DNA of 64,000 nucleotides from Planosporangium sp963837285 (GTDB lineage Bacteria; Actinomycetota; Actinomycetes; Mycobacteriales; Micromonosporaceae), in the NCBI GenBank assembly GCA_963837285.1, contig CAWIMS010000006.1:248001-312000 (forward strand). Reading direction: 5' to 3'. The notes under the pieces are model-generated. The model searched no databases and had not been told where the DNA came from. It was given only the letters and a program-made list of their open reading frames with translations. A program made the translations under genes and the position numbers. Below, piece by piece: positions 1 through 9,028 of the stretch; the first letter of the stretch is position 1, and every line of letters starts with the position of its first letter.

Positions 1-2
1 CC

Positions 3-1007
3 GCGCGCTACCGGCGCACGGGGGTGGCCTTCGACGATCTCGCGCAGGTCGCCGCCCTGGCGATGATCGAGGCGACAGACCGGTTCGATCCTGCCCGCGG
101 CGTGCCTTTCTCGGCCTTCGCGGCGGTGACGATCAGCGGAACGATCAAGCGGTACTTCCGGGACAACGGGTGGGTCATGCAGACCCCGCGCCGGCTCAAG
201 GAGTTGTACCTGGAGATACACGGCGCGATCGAGGAGCTCACCCAGTGGTGCGGCCACCGGCCCAGCGTCTCCGATATCGCCGTCCGGATCGGCCGGGATG
301 AGCGCGAGGTGCTCGAAGCCCTGCGCGCGGAGGAGGGGCGCCGGCCGCTGTCCATCGACGCGCCGGTGGCCGGCGCCGAGACGGACGGTACGACGACGCT
401 GGGCGGACTGCTCGGCAACCCCGACGACTCCTACGACATGATCGAATATTCCGAGAGTCTCCGTTCGCTTCTCGCGGACCTGCCGCTGCGCGAGTTGCGG
501 GCGATAACGCTGCGGTTCTTCGGCAACATGACCCAGTCGGAGATCGCCGATCAACTCGGATGCTCACAAATGCAGGTCTCCCGGCTGCTCCGGGCGGCGC
601 TGACCCGCCTGCGCCAAGGACTCGAGGATGATCAGACCGAGCAGTCGAGGCCGCCCGGTCCCGCAGCCCGTCCCGACGCCGCATCGGCGTCCCGGACGGG
701 CGAGCGGCCAGCTCCGTCCGACGGTGGGGAGTCCCTCGATCGGGACGAGCCGACCGAGCAGACCGGTCCGCGACGGCGCTCCTGCCGATCCGCCGCGTGC
801 GGTGCCCGTCCCCGACCCGCCGCCCCGGCGCAGAGACCCGCCCATGCCGTGCCAGGCAGCACCCGGCCCGGCCGGCGATGGCTCCCCACCGGTACACCGT
901 CGTCCGTGCTCTGCAGACCGCCGGCCGCACCGGGCCGGGTCGTCGCGCACGCTGGTGCCGTGCGCGTTCGGCTCGCAACGACGTGCGGCCCCGTCCGCGG
1001 GCCGTGA
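3..1007 (+). CDS. SigB/SigF-type RNA polymerase sigma factor (5' end missing)
   Basis: This is an alternative sigma factor that would direct RNA polymerase to stress promoters. The frame is open to the left edge and the first visible residues already lie in region 2 (FDDLAQVAALAMIEATDRFD), so the true start is outside the window. Region 2 continues through the promoter-melting stretch GTIKRYFRDNGW. Region 3 follows at about residues 55-110 and region 4 at about 150-205, with the helix-turn-helix MTQSEIADQLGCSQMQVSRL. After region 4 the frame runs on for about 125 Pro/Arg/Ser/Ala-rich residues with no recognisable domain. Either this is a low-complexity tail or the real stop was lost by an indel near position 640. 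A second sigma factor of the same family lies at 47304-48170. Family assignment is secure; the tail is doubtful. Confidence 0.85.
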   Translation, partial: ARYRRTGVAFDDLAQVAALAMIEATDRFDPARGVPFSAFAAVTISGTIKRYFRDNGWVMQTPRRLKELYLEIHGAIEELTQWCGHRPSVSDIAVRIGRDEREVLEALRAEEGRRPLSIDAPVAGAETDGTTTLGGLLGNPDDSYDMIEYSESLRSLLADLPLRELRAITLRFFGNMTQSEIADQLGCSQMQVSRLLRAALTRLRQGLEDDQTEQSRPPGPAARPDAASASRTGERPAPSDGGESLDRDEPTEQTGPRRRSCRSAACGARPRPAAPAQRPAHAVPGSTRPGRRWLPTGTPSSVLCRPPAAPGRVVAHAGAVRVRLATTCGPVRGP

Positions 1008-1242
1008 ACGACACAGTGGCCGGTACAAGCCGGCGCATTCCACGGGAGCGTCGATGGGACGGTCTCGTCGGTGGCTCGCGGCCCGAGGCGGTTGTTCCGC
1101 CGGTGCCGGAGTCCCCAACGGGTGCCACACTCCGGCCCGGGCGCATGACCGGACTCCTGGCGGGTATCCCCGAACGTGATCGACTGAATGATCGCAAGGA
1201 GAAGCAGGCGATCTGAGTACGGTCCAATGGGGAGGCCCAGCC

Positions 1243-3224
1243 GTGGAACCTCGTCAGGTCACGATCCTGCACGGGACGACCTTCGTCGTCAGTGACGTGT
1301 CCGGTGACGTGCAGGGCTCACCGCAGCAGCCGGAGGGCCTGTTCTACCGGGACATGCGGCACCTGAGCCGGTGGCAGGTCCGGCTCAACGGCCGTGCGCC
1401 GCAGGCGGTGGGCGCCGAGACCGTGGGCAACCACGAGGCGGTATTCCTGCTCGCACCCGGAACCGGCACGATCTACCGCAGCGCCGCGGTAACCTTGCTG
1501 CGCCATCGCCGGCTGGACCAGGGCATGCGCGAGTCGTTCGCGCTCAGCAACCACAGCGCGCAGCCGCAGACGCTGGAGCTTTCGGTGCTCTTCGACGCGG
1601 ACTTCGCCGACATCTTCCAGGTCAAGGACGGCAGCGTCACGACCGCCGACAACCACCACCAGCTCGGCGACGGTGAGGTGACCATCGGCCACGAGCGGGA
1701 CGACTTTCGACGGGAGACCCGCATCCGGGCCGAGGGCGCCGCGTTCACCGAGGAGACGCTGACCTTCCGGGTCACCCTGGGCGGCGGCGAGACCTGGCAC
1801 GGTGCCGTGGACCTGACGCTGAGCAGCAACCAGCCCGGCACCGGCGTCCCCACCGCCGAACGTGGCCTCGCGGAGTGGCTGGCCGCCGCCCCGACCCTGC
1901 ACACCCCCCACGATCACCTGCACCTGACCTACCGGCAGAGCCTCCTCGACCTGGCCGCCCTGCGGTTCCACGTCGACACGATGCCGGACGCCGCTCTGCC
2001 CGCCGGCGGCCTGCCCTGGTTCATGGCCCTGTTCGGTCGCGACAGCCTGATCGTCGGCTACCAGTCGTTGCCGTTCACGCCGGTGCTCTGCCGGGACGCG
2101 CTACGCGCGCTGGCGGCGTGCCAGACCGACCGGTTCGACGATTTCCGGGACGCCGAGCCCGGCAAGATCCCGCACGAGTTGCGCCACGGCGAGCTCACCC
2201 ACTTCCACGAGCGCCCGCAGTCGCCGTACTACGGCTCGGCCGACGCGACCCCGCTGTTCCTCATCGTGCTCGACGAGTACGAGCGGTGGACCGGCGACGC
2301 CGACCTGGTCCGCGACCTGGAACCGGCGGCGCGGGCCGCGCTGCGCTGGATGGAGGAGTACGGAGACTCCGACGGCGACGGGTTCATCGAGTACAACAGC
2401 CGCAACCCGCAGACCGGCATGGTCAACCATTGCTGGAAGGACTCGTCGAACTCGATCCTGCACCCGGACGGCCGGCTGGCGAAGCTGCCCCGGGCCACGT
2501 GTGAGATCCAAGGGTACGCGTACGACGCCCGGCTGCGCACCGCCAGGCTGGCCCGGGAATGCTGGGACGATCCACAGCTCGCCGACCGGCTGGAGCGCGC
2601 CGCCGCCGAGCTGAACCGTCGCTTCCAGGACGCGTTCTGGTTGCCCGAGGAGGGCTTCTACGCGCTCGCCCTGGACGGCGACAAGCAGCCGGTACGCACG
2701 TTGACGTCAAACATGGGACACCTGCTGTGGAGCGGCCTGGTACCCGACGACCACGTCGACAGGGTGGTCGGGCACCTGATGGGCGACGCGATGTTCTCCG
2801 GCTGGGGAATCCGCACCCTCGCCGCCGGCCAGGCGGCGTACAGCCCGATGGAGTACCACAACGGTACGGTGTGGCCGCACGACAACTCACTGGTCGCCGC
2901 CGGGCTGGTCCGCTACGGCCGGCGGGCCGAGGCCGGCCGGGTGGCGCAGGCCGTCCTGGAGGCGGCCGGGCACTTCGGGCACCGGCTGCCCGAGGCCCTG
3001 GTCGGGCTGGCGCGCGACGCCACAACGGTGCCGATGAGGTACCCAAACGGCGTGCTCGCCGCAGGCGTGGGCGTCCGGCGCGCCGCTGCTCCTGCTGCGG
3101 GGGCTGCTGGGCCTCGAACCCGCGCCCGACGGGCTCCGCACCGATCCCGTGTCTGCCGGATGCCCTGGCGCCGCTTCGCCTTGAGGGGGTACCGGGACGA
3201 TGTGGCCGGGCGCCCGCCGGCTGA
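1243..3224 (+). CDS. Debranching-enzyme/amylo-alpha-1,6-glucosidase-like protein, two frameshifts
   Basis: The N-terminal third resembles the glycogen-debranching N-terminal beta domain (LHGTTFVVSDVSGDV, then GLFYRDMRHLSRWQV). The rest is an (alpha/alpha)6 glycosidase toroid with PWFMALFGRDSLI near residue 265, NHCWKDSSNSI near 395 and YHNGTVWPHDNSL near 545, typical of amylo-alpha-1,6-glucosidase-type enzymes. It would act on alpha-glucan branches or a related oligosaccharide. The GTG start follows GGGGAGG at 1230-1235. Near 3040 an extra A in tacccaaacgg shifts the frame, and near 3145 an extra C in gatcccgtgtc shifts it again. Correcting both gives a normal C-terminus ending at 3224, about 660 residues. 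Uncorrected, the frame runs to 3516 with a nonsense Arg-rich tail across the opposite-strand ccmH. Substrate unknown. Confidence 0.75.
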
Positions 3225-3242
3225 CAGGTCAGGGCTCACTCG

Positions 3243-4142
3243 TCAGGGCTGGGCAAGCAGGCGGCGCACCTCCGGCGCCGCCGGGTTCTGCGGTGCGACA
3301 TCCAGGAAATGCCGCAGGGTGGCGGCCGCGTCGGGTGATTTCGTGGCGCGCTGCGCCAGGCCGAGCATGAGCAGCGCGTCCGGCTCGTCCGGGCTGGCGG
3401 TGAGGACCTGCCGGGCCGTGTCGGCGGCCTCCTGCGGCTGCCCGGCCCGGATCAGCGCGAACGCCAGCTTCAGGCGCACCTGGTCGTCCGGGTGCTGGCC
3501 GAGCACCTCCCGGTAGACATCGGCGGCGGCGGTGTACTGGCCCTGCTGTTCCAGCGACTGGCCGAGCGCGAGTCGGGCCTCGACCGGATCCTGCGACGGC
3601 GCGGCGACGGGTGGGCTGGCCGTCTGGCCAGGGGTCGTAGCGTGCGCCGTAACCGCCACGGCCGCGACCATGCCGATCACCGCAACCGCGACGACGTCCC
3701 AGACGTAGCCGGGGGGCCGGAGGATCGCGCTCGCGATGGCCGGTGCGGCAGCGATGCGCCTTCGCCGGCGGCGGGCGGCGCGTACCGCGAGGAACCCGCC
3801 ACCGACCAGCGCGGCGGCGGGCAGCGCCCACAGCAGGATGCCGACGCCGCGCGCCGGCGGCTCGGCGAGCACGCCCGGTCCGTAGTGGGCGACGAACCAT
3901 GACCGCACCTGGGCGGGGGTGCGGCCGGCGGCCAACTGCTGGGCGATCGTGGCCCGCATGGCCGCGGCGACCGGAGCGTGGGACTGCGCCACGGTTTCGC
4001 CGTCACAGGCCGGGCACCGCAGCTGCGCGGCGACCTGCGCGACCCGGTCGCGGTGCGGCTGGTGCGCCGACCGCCACACGGCGGTACCCGCGAGGGCGAG
4101 CAGCATGGCGAGCAGGACCAGCCCGGGCAGCCGGCGGGTCAT
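3243..4142 (-). CDS. ccmH: CcmH/CcmI-like cytochrome c maturation protein
   Basis: This 299-residue protein combines two System I functions. The N-terminal part has a signal anchor (about residues 1-22) and the haem-ligation redox motif LRCPACDG (about 42-49), which in CcmH reduces apocytochrome CXXCH cysteines. A second membrane segment lies near 100-125 and another near 150-170. The C-terminal third is tetratricopeptide-like (LGQSLEQQGQYTAAADVYREVL and following), as in CcmI, which presents apocytochrome. The start ATG overlaps the stop of ccmG (ATGA), so it is the last cistron of a coupled operon ccmC-E-F-G-H. It converges with the debranching-like gene, leaving no room for a long terminator. 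Confidence 0.9.
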   Translation of the reverse strand: MTRRLPGLVLLAMLLALAGTAVWRSAHQPHRDRVAQVAAQLRCPACDGETVAQSHAPVAAAMRATIAQQLAAGRTPAQVRSWFVAHYGPGVLAEPPARGVGILLWALPAAALVGGGFLAVRAARRRRRRIAAAPAIASAILRPPGYVWDVVAVAVIGMVAAVAVTAHATTPGQTASPPVAAPSQDPVEARLALGQSLEQQGQYTAAADVYREVLGQHPDDQVRLKLAFALIRAGQPQEAADTARQVLTASPDEPDALLMLGLAQRATKSPDAAATLRHFLDVAPQNPAAPEVRRLLAQP

Positions 4143-4705
4143 TGCGCCAACAGCGGGGGGACCCGCTGCTCCAGCCAGTCCGCGGTCACCACGCCCTGGG
4201 CCCAGACCCGCACCCGGCCGGACCGGTCAACCAGGAATGTCTCCGGCACGCCGAGGACACCCCAACCCACCGCCGCGGTGCCGGTCGGATCCGGCACGAT
4301 GGTCATCGGGGCGGTGTCGACCTGATCGAGCAGTTCCCGCGCCGCTGCCGGAGTGTCGCGCAGGTCGAGGCCGACCAGTCTCAGGCCCTGATCAGACCAG
4401 CGCCGCCCGGCGGCGGCCAGCACTGGCAGCTCCTGCCGGCACGGGTCACACCAGGACGCCCAGACGTTGACCAGGACCACCTGACCGCGCAGCGTGGCGA
4501 GGTCGAACGGCTCGCCGGACATGGTGCGGCCGACGAGGGCCGGAGCGGGATCGTCGCGGGTCCGGGTGGCGGGTCCGGCGGCCGTGCCGGCCTGACTGGC
4601 CTGGCTCGGGTCGCTGCGCAGGCCGGTGGCGAGAGTGAAGCCGAACGCCGCCACCGCAAGGGCGACGAAGATGATCAACAGTACCCGCAGCGACGGCCGG
4701 GTCAT
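4139..4705 (-). CDS. ccmG: CcmG/DsbE-type periplasmic thioredoxin
   Basis: A 188-residue membrane-anchored thioredoxin-fold protein. Residues 7-28 form the membrane anchor. The strand VVLVNVWASWCDPCRQELP (about 76-94) holds the WCDPC redox pair, and VPETFLVDRSG (about 153-163) supplies the cis-proline loop typical of ResA/CcmG proteins. It would keep the haem-binding cysteines of apocytochrome c, or of CcmH, reduced outside the membrane. Its ATG overlaps the ccmF stop and its stop overlaps the ccmH start, both as ATGA, so translation is coupled. Sequence alone would fit ResA equally well, but its place between ccmF and ccmH favours CcmG. Confidence 0.9.
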   Translation of the reverse strand: MTRPSLRVLLIIFVALAVAAFGFTLATGLRSDPSQASQAGTAAGPATRTRDDPAPALVGRTMSGEPFDLATLRGQVVLVNVWASWCDPCRQELPVLAAAGRRWSDQGLRLVGLDLRDTPAAARELLDQVDTAPMTIVPDPTGTAAVGWGVLGVPETFLVDRSGRVRVWAQGVVTADWLEQRVPPLLAQ

Positions 4706-6690
4706 CGCGCACCTGCCAGCGTGGCGGCTTCGGGCTCCGGGCTGGGACGGCGCGGGCGCGGCCGGCGGCCGATGGCGAGTACACCGCCGAGCGCGGTGAC
4801 CGCGCCACCCAGCCAGAACAGGCCGACCAGCGGGTTGACCGCCAGCCGGACGGTGGCGGTGCGCCCGTCGCCGGTGACCGCGATCAGCGTCGCGTACACG
4901 TCTCCGGCCGGACGCGACCGGATCGCGGGCACGCTGACTGTCATGTCCTGGGACGGGTAGTACCGCAGTCCGGGACGGCTCGGGCCGGTCACCTGTCCGT
5001 GGCGCTCGAGCCGCAGCCGGGCGGTCGCGCTGGTGCCTGAAGCGCTGCCGTGCCGGTCGACGCCGGTGAGTGTGGCCGCCACGCCTGCGACGGCCACCCG
5101 GTCCCCGACGGCGAGTTGTTTCTCCACCGACACCGTGTAGCCGGAGGAGGCGGCGATGCCGGCGGCGGCGATCGCGATGCCGGCGTGCGCGATGAGCCCG
5201 CCGTACCAGCGCCGCCGGCGCACGAGCGCGGCGAGCCGGCCGCCAGCGGCCTCGCGGGAGGCCGCCGACAGCGCCCGGCGTACCTCGACGACGACCAGCC
5301 ACGCGGTCGCCACCAGCACGAACGCCGCCGCACCGAAGGTGATGAGCACGAGCGTGCCGGGCCGGCTGACCAGGCCCACGACGGCGGTGGTCGCGAGGCC
5401 GGCCGCCGCCGGCAGGGCGAGGCGCCGGCCGAGCCGTTCGATCCCGTCGCCGCCCCAGCGCACCAGCGGACCGGCGCCCATCAGCACCAGGATGGCGAGG
5501 GCGATCGGCAGCGCGGTGTGGTTGAAGTACGACGGGCCGACCGCGAGCCGGCTGCCGGTCAGCGCATCCGTGATGAGCGGGAACACGGTGCCGGTCAGCA
5601 CGATCACGGCCACCGTGGCGAACAGGACCGCGTTGGCGAGGAGCAGGCTCTCCCGCGACAGCGCGGCGGCGCCCGGCCCGGGACCGGTGAGCCGGCCGCC
5701 GCGCCACGCCGCGAGCCCGGTCACCACGGCGGTGACCAGCACGACGAAGCCGAGCAGCATCGGGCCCAGCGGCGAGCGGGCGAACGCGTGCACGCTGGCC
5801 ACCGCGCCGGACCGGGTGAGGAACGTCCCGACCAGTACCAGGAGGAAGCTCGCGCAGGCCAGCGCCACCGTCCACGCGGCCAGCGCCCGCCGGCGCCGCT
5901 GAACCACCGCGGCGTGCACCAGGGCCGTCGCGGTCAGCCAGGGCAGCAGGGAGGCATTCTCCACCGGATCCCAGGCCCAGTACCCACCCCAGCCGAGGAC
6001 GGCGTACGACCACCAGGCACCGAGCACGATGCCGGCGGTCAGGCAGGACCACGACACCAGGGTCCACCGACGGGTCGCCTCCAGCCAGTCGCGGCCGGCC
6101 TCGGCCCGGATGAGAGCCGCAACGCCGTACGCGAACGGGACGACCATGCCGACGTACCCCGCGTACAGCAGCGGCGGGTGCATGCCCATCGCCGGATGCT
6201 CGCGCAGCAGCGGGTTCGGGCCGGGCCCGTCGGCCGGGACCGGGTACACCGCCTGGAACGGGTTCGCCCGGAAGTACGCGAGCGCGAAGAAGAACACGGT
6301 GACGGCGCTGATGACCGTCATCGCCCACGGGTGCAGGGCTGCCGCCCGGGGCGGCACGGATCGGGCCAACAGCACCCCGTACCCGGCCAGGATGACCAGC
6401 CACAGCACCAGGGAGCCGTCCTGGGCCGCCCACAGGCTGGTGACCGTGTAATAGAGCGGTACGCGCCGGCCGCCGTTGTCCGCCACGTACCGGACGCCGA
6501 AGTCATGGCGCAGCAGCGCCCACTCCAGGGCGACGACGGCGGCGACCGCCGCCGCGAGAGCGACCCGGGTGGCCCGGCGCGCCCAGGCCGGCGGGGCCTC
6601 CGATACGGCCACCCGCAGCCACAGGAGTGTCGCGGCGACGGCGGCGACGATCCCCACCGCCAGCGCGATGCCACCCGCGCGGCCGGTCAT
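4702..6690 (-). CDS. ccmF: CcmF, haem lyase subunit of System I cytochrome c maturation
   Basis: A 662-residue polytopic membrane protein of the haem-handling superfamily. The tryptophan-rich WWD motif is GWGGYWAWDPVENASLLPWL at about residues 232-251, and HPPLLYAGYVG precedes it at about 168-178. CcmF takes haem from holo-CcmE and, with CcmH, joins it to the CXXCH motif of apocytochrome c. At least ten hydrophobic segments flank a long C-terminal extracytoplasmic loop (about 490-610). It starts inside the ccmE stop (ATGA) and ends inside the ccmG start. No frameshift is seen, unlike the facing oxidase operon. Actinobacteria normally use System II (ResB plus CcsA), so a true CcmF is notable. 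Confidence 0.95.
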   Translation of the reverse strand: MTGRAGGIALAVGIVAAVAATLLWLRVAVSEAPPAWARRATRVALAAAVAAVVALEWALLRHDFGVRYVADNGGRRVPLYYTVTSLWAAQDGSLVLWLVILAGYGVLLARSVPPRAAALHPWAMTVISAVTVFFFALAYFRANPFQAVYPVPADGPGPNPLLREHPAMGMHPPLLYAGYVGMVVPFAYGVAALIRAEAGRDWLEATRRWTLVSWSCLTAGIVLGAWWSYAVLGWGGYWAWDPVENASLLPWLTATALVHAAVVQRRRRALAAWTVALACASFLLVLVGTFLTRSGAVASVHAFARSPLGPMLLGFVVLVTAVVTGLAAWRGGRLTGPGPGAAALSRESLLLANAVLFATVAVIVLTGTVFPLITDALTGSRLAVGPSYFNHTALPIALAILVLMGAGPLVRWGGDGIERLGRRLALPAAAGLATTAVVGLVSRPGTLVLITFGAAAFVLVATAWLVVVEVRRALSAASREAAGGRLAALVRRRRWYGGLIAHAGIAIAAAGIAASSGYTVSVEKQLAVGDRVAVAGVAATLTGVDRHGSASGTSATARLRLERHGQVTGPSRPGLRYYPSQDMTVSVPAIRSRPAGDVYATLIAVTGDGRTATVRLAVNPLVGLFWLGGAVTALGGVLAIGRRPRPRRPSPEPEAATLAGAR

Positions 6691-7085
6691 CCGGTGCTCT
6701 CCCGGGGCCGGTACTCGTTGGAGTGCTTGACCATCACCGTGTCCGATGTGAACACGCCGTCGACGCCGAGGACCCCTTCGACGACGGCGTCCCGCCCCTC
6801 CTTGAAGGTGCCGGGGGGCGCGCCGTGCTGCACGACCGGGATCTGGTGGGTCGCGTCGGCGAGCCGGAACGAGGTCTCGCCACCGGCCTCCCGCAGTGAT
6901 CCGGGTAGCACCTGCCCGCCCAGCCGGATCCGCTCACCCTGGGGCGGGCGGTGATCGAGGATCTCGGTCGGGGTGCGGTAGTAGACCAGAGTGCCCCGTA
7001 GGCCACTGGCGACCAGGACGCCGACGGCGAGCACGATAACGGCGGTCAGGGCGATGAGCGGTCCCCGGCGGCGGTGCGCGCTCAT
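6687..7085 (-). CDS. ccmE: CcmE, haem chaperone
   Basis: This 132-residue protein has one N-terminal membrane anchor (residues 9-30), followed by a small beta-barrel. Near the C-terminus, VKHSNEYRP contains the HXXXY haem-binding pair. The histidine is the residue that binds haem covalently in the classical bacterial form; some archaeal and deltaproteobacterial forms have cysteine there. CcmE receives haem from CcmC and hands it to CcmF. The ATG overlaps the ccmC stop (ATGA) and the stop overlaps the ccmF start, fitting a coupled operon. Confidence 0.93.
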   Translation of the reverse strand: MSAHRRRGPLIALTAVIVLAVGVLVASGLRGTLVYYRTPTEILDHRPPQGERIRLGGQVLPGSLREAGGETSFRLADATHQIPVVQHGAPPGTFKEGRDAVVEGVLGVDGVFTSDTVMVKHSNEYRPRESTG

Positions 7086-7809
7086 CGCCGGTGGTCCATC
7101 CCGACCAGTTCGGAATGCCGCTCGGCCACCGGTTCGGCCTGCGTACCCAACGCCGACAGCCGCCACAGGTACAGCCAGAACCCGGCAACCAGGAACGCTG
7201 ACACGCACACCAGCAGCGCGGCGGCCATCAGCGGGTCGATCGGGGGCTTCGGGTTCGGGGCGAGCATCGTCGCCGGCTGGTGCAGCGAGCGCCACCAGAT
7301 CACCGAGAAGTGGACGATCGGTACCAGGGCGAACGCGGCGACGCCGAGCAGCGCCGACCGCCTGGCGTTGCGCCGTGGATCGCCGGTGAGCCGGCGAACG
7401 GCCAGGTAGGCGGCGTAGGCGAGGAGCAGCAGCGCGGTGGAGACCAGGCGCGGGTCCCACGTCCACCAGACCCCCCACACCGCGTGACCCCAGACGCTGC
7501 CGGTGGCGATGGCCAGCGCCGTCGCGACCACGCCGAGTTCGGCGGCGGCCTGCGCGTACCGGTCGAAGCGGGGCTGTCGGTGGGCCAGGTAGGCCACGCT
7601 TGCCCCGAACACCGCCGCGAACGCGGTGTACGCCGTCCAGGCCGCCGGCACGTGCAGGTACATCAGCCGCTGTGCGTCACCCTGGACGGCGTCGGTCGGG
7701 GCGACGAAGACGGCGACCAGCGGCCGCAACCGGCCAGCCCGGCGGCGAGCCAACCGACGTCACGGCGGAGCGCGGCGCGGCGCCGCGCGGTCGGTGCGAT
7801 CGTGCCCAT
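7082..7809 (-). CDS. ccmC: CcmC, haem delivery protein, one frameshift near the N-terminus
   Basis: A six-helix membrane protein that loads haem onto CcmE. MYLHVPAAW and VHFSVIWWRSLHQP carry the two external haem-ligand histidines, and VWGVWWTWDPRLVS is the WWD motif. The probable start is ATG 7809, which follows GGAGGAGAACAACGC on the minus strand. From there about 25 residues read normally, then one indel at about 7725-7745 is needed to join LRPLVAVFVAPTDAVQGD. Without correction only a shorter product from about 7753 is possible. It is the first cistron of the ccm operon. No ccmA, ccmB or ccmD is visible upstream; the divergent oxidase operon begins about 195 bases away. Confidence 0.88.
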
Positions 7810-8004
7810 GCGTTGTTCTCCTCCGAGGGGTCCGAGGAAGACCGAAGAATCCGGCTGTGCGATATCCCGCGACCGGAGTTCCAAACAACAGGCGGGCCAA
7901 ACATGCGCAGGCATGACGGTCAGCCGGTGGCCGCCGGCGGGTTTGTTTAGACCCGGCACACCGGGTTATCCGCTCGCATGCCGGTCCCGCCGAGCGGAGG
8001 TGGA
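7810..8004. promoter_or_regulatory. Divergent promoter region between ccm and caa3 operons
   Basis: These 195 bases separate two back-to-back operons, so both promoters should lie here. Ribosome binding sites are clear on both sides: GGAGGAG for ccmC (minus) and GGAGGTGGA just before ATG 8005 (plus). A short dyad, ACCCGG-CACA-CCGGGT, lies at about 7952-7967. I could not assign -35/-10 hexamers with confidence. Confidence 0.5.
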
Positions 8005-9016
8005 ATGCGCCAGAGCCGCAGAGTTCGCCTATGTGTCGCCATGTTCGCGTCGGCCGCGTTGCTGCTGGCCGGCTGTGCGCGCGACGCGCCGTCGACCCTC
8101 GACCCGGCCGGCTACGGTGCCCGGCGGGTGGCGGGCCTGTGGTGGCTGCTGTTCTGGATCTCGGTCGGCGTGTTCGTCGTGGTGCTCGCCCTGCTGGGCT
8201 GGGCCTGCTGCGGCGGAGCCGTCCGGGGACCCGGGTGCGGGCGGGGGAAGCCATCCGGTTCGTGGTGGTCGCCGGTCTCGTCCTGCCGTTCCTCATCCTC
8301 GGCCGGTGTACGCGATCTCGCTGGGCGACATGTCCGCGCTCGGCAACGGGTCCCGCGGGTACACGATGACCGTCGAGGTGACCGGGCACGAGTGGTGGTG
8401 GGAGGTCGCGGTACCCGGGCAGACCGGCGCGGTGACCGCCAACGAGATCCACATTCCGGTGCGGGAGAAGGTCCGGGTCCAGCTACCACCGCCGACGTGC
8501 TGCACAGCTTCTGGGTGCCGCAGCTGATGCCGAAGACCGACCTGATCGCCGGACGAGACCAACGACGACCTGGCTGCGCGCGGACAAGCCCGGCAGCTAC
8601 CGGGGGCAGTGCGCCGAGTACTGCGGACTGCAGCACGCGCACATGGCCTTCCTGGTGGTCGCCGAGCCGCGGGCGGACTTCGACAGCCTGGCTGGACCGG
8701 CTCGCCGCGCCGGCCACCGCCGCCGCAGCACCGCCGCCGAACAGCGCGGGCTAGCAGGCGTTCGAGCAGGGCAGCTGCGCCGTCGTGCCACACCATCCGG
8801 GGCACGACGGCGCAGGGCACAGTCGGGCCGGACCTGACCGATTTCGGTTCGCGCTGGAGCATCGGCGCCGGCGCGGTGCCCAACGACGCCGGGCCACCTC
8901 GGCGGCTGGATCGCCAACTCGCAGACGGTCAAGCCGGGCAACGCGATGCCGCCGCAGCCGGTCGGCGCCGCCGACCTGCCGGACCTGATCGCCTACCTCG
9001 CAATCGCTGCAAGTAG
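8005..9016 (+). CDS. ctaC: Cytochrome c oxidase subunit II with fused cytochrome c (caa3 type), frameshifted
   Basis: Subunit II accepts electrons from cytochrome c at the binuclear CuA centre. The start ATG follows GGAGGTGGA. A lipoprotein signal with LLLAGC comes first, then two membrane helices, then a cupredoxin domain (GHEWWWEV, VLHSFWVPQL). The CuA motif CAEYCGLQHAHM is intact at about 8610-8645. Past a linker, a haem motif CAVCH at about 8778-8792 and a typical cytochrome c fold end in YLQSLK. Reading this needs about ten single-base corrections (for example near 8302, 8484, 8555, 8568, 8687, 8784, 8892, 8999, 9010) and crosses one in-frame TAG at 8752-8754. Every catalytic motif survives, so sequence error is likelier than decay. 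Confidence 0.85.
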
Positions 9017-9028
9017 CCAGGAGGGAGC

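Noticed and set aside
238..1272. Long antisense open frames opposite the sigma factor and glycosidase, and the many similar ones throughout
   Set aside because: Arg/Pro/Ala-rich composition, no ribosome sites and no domains; they are a by-product of high third-position GC in the real genes.
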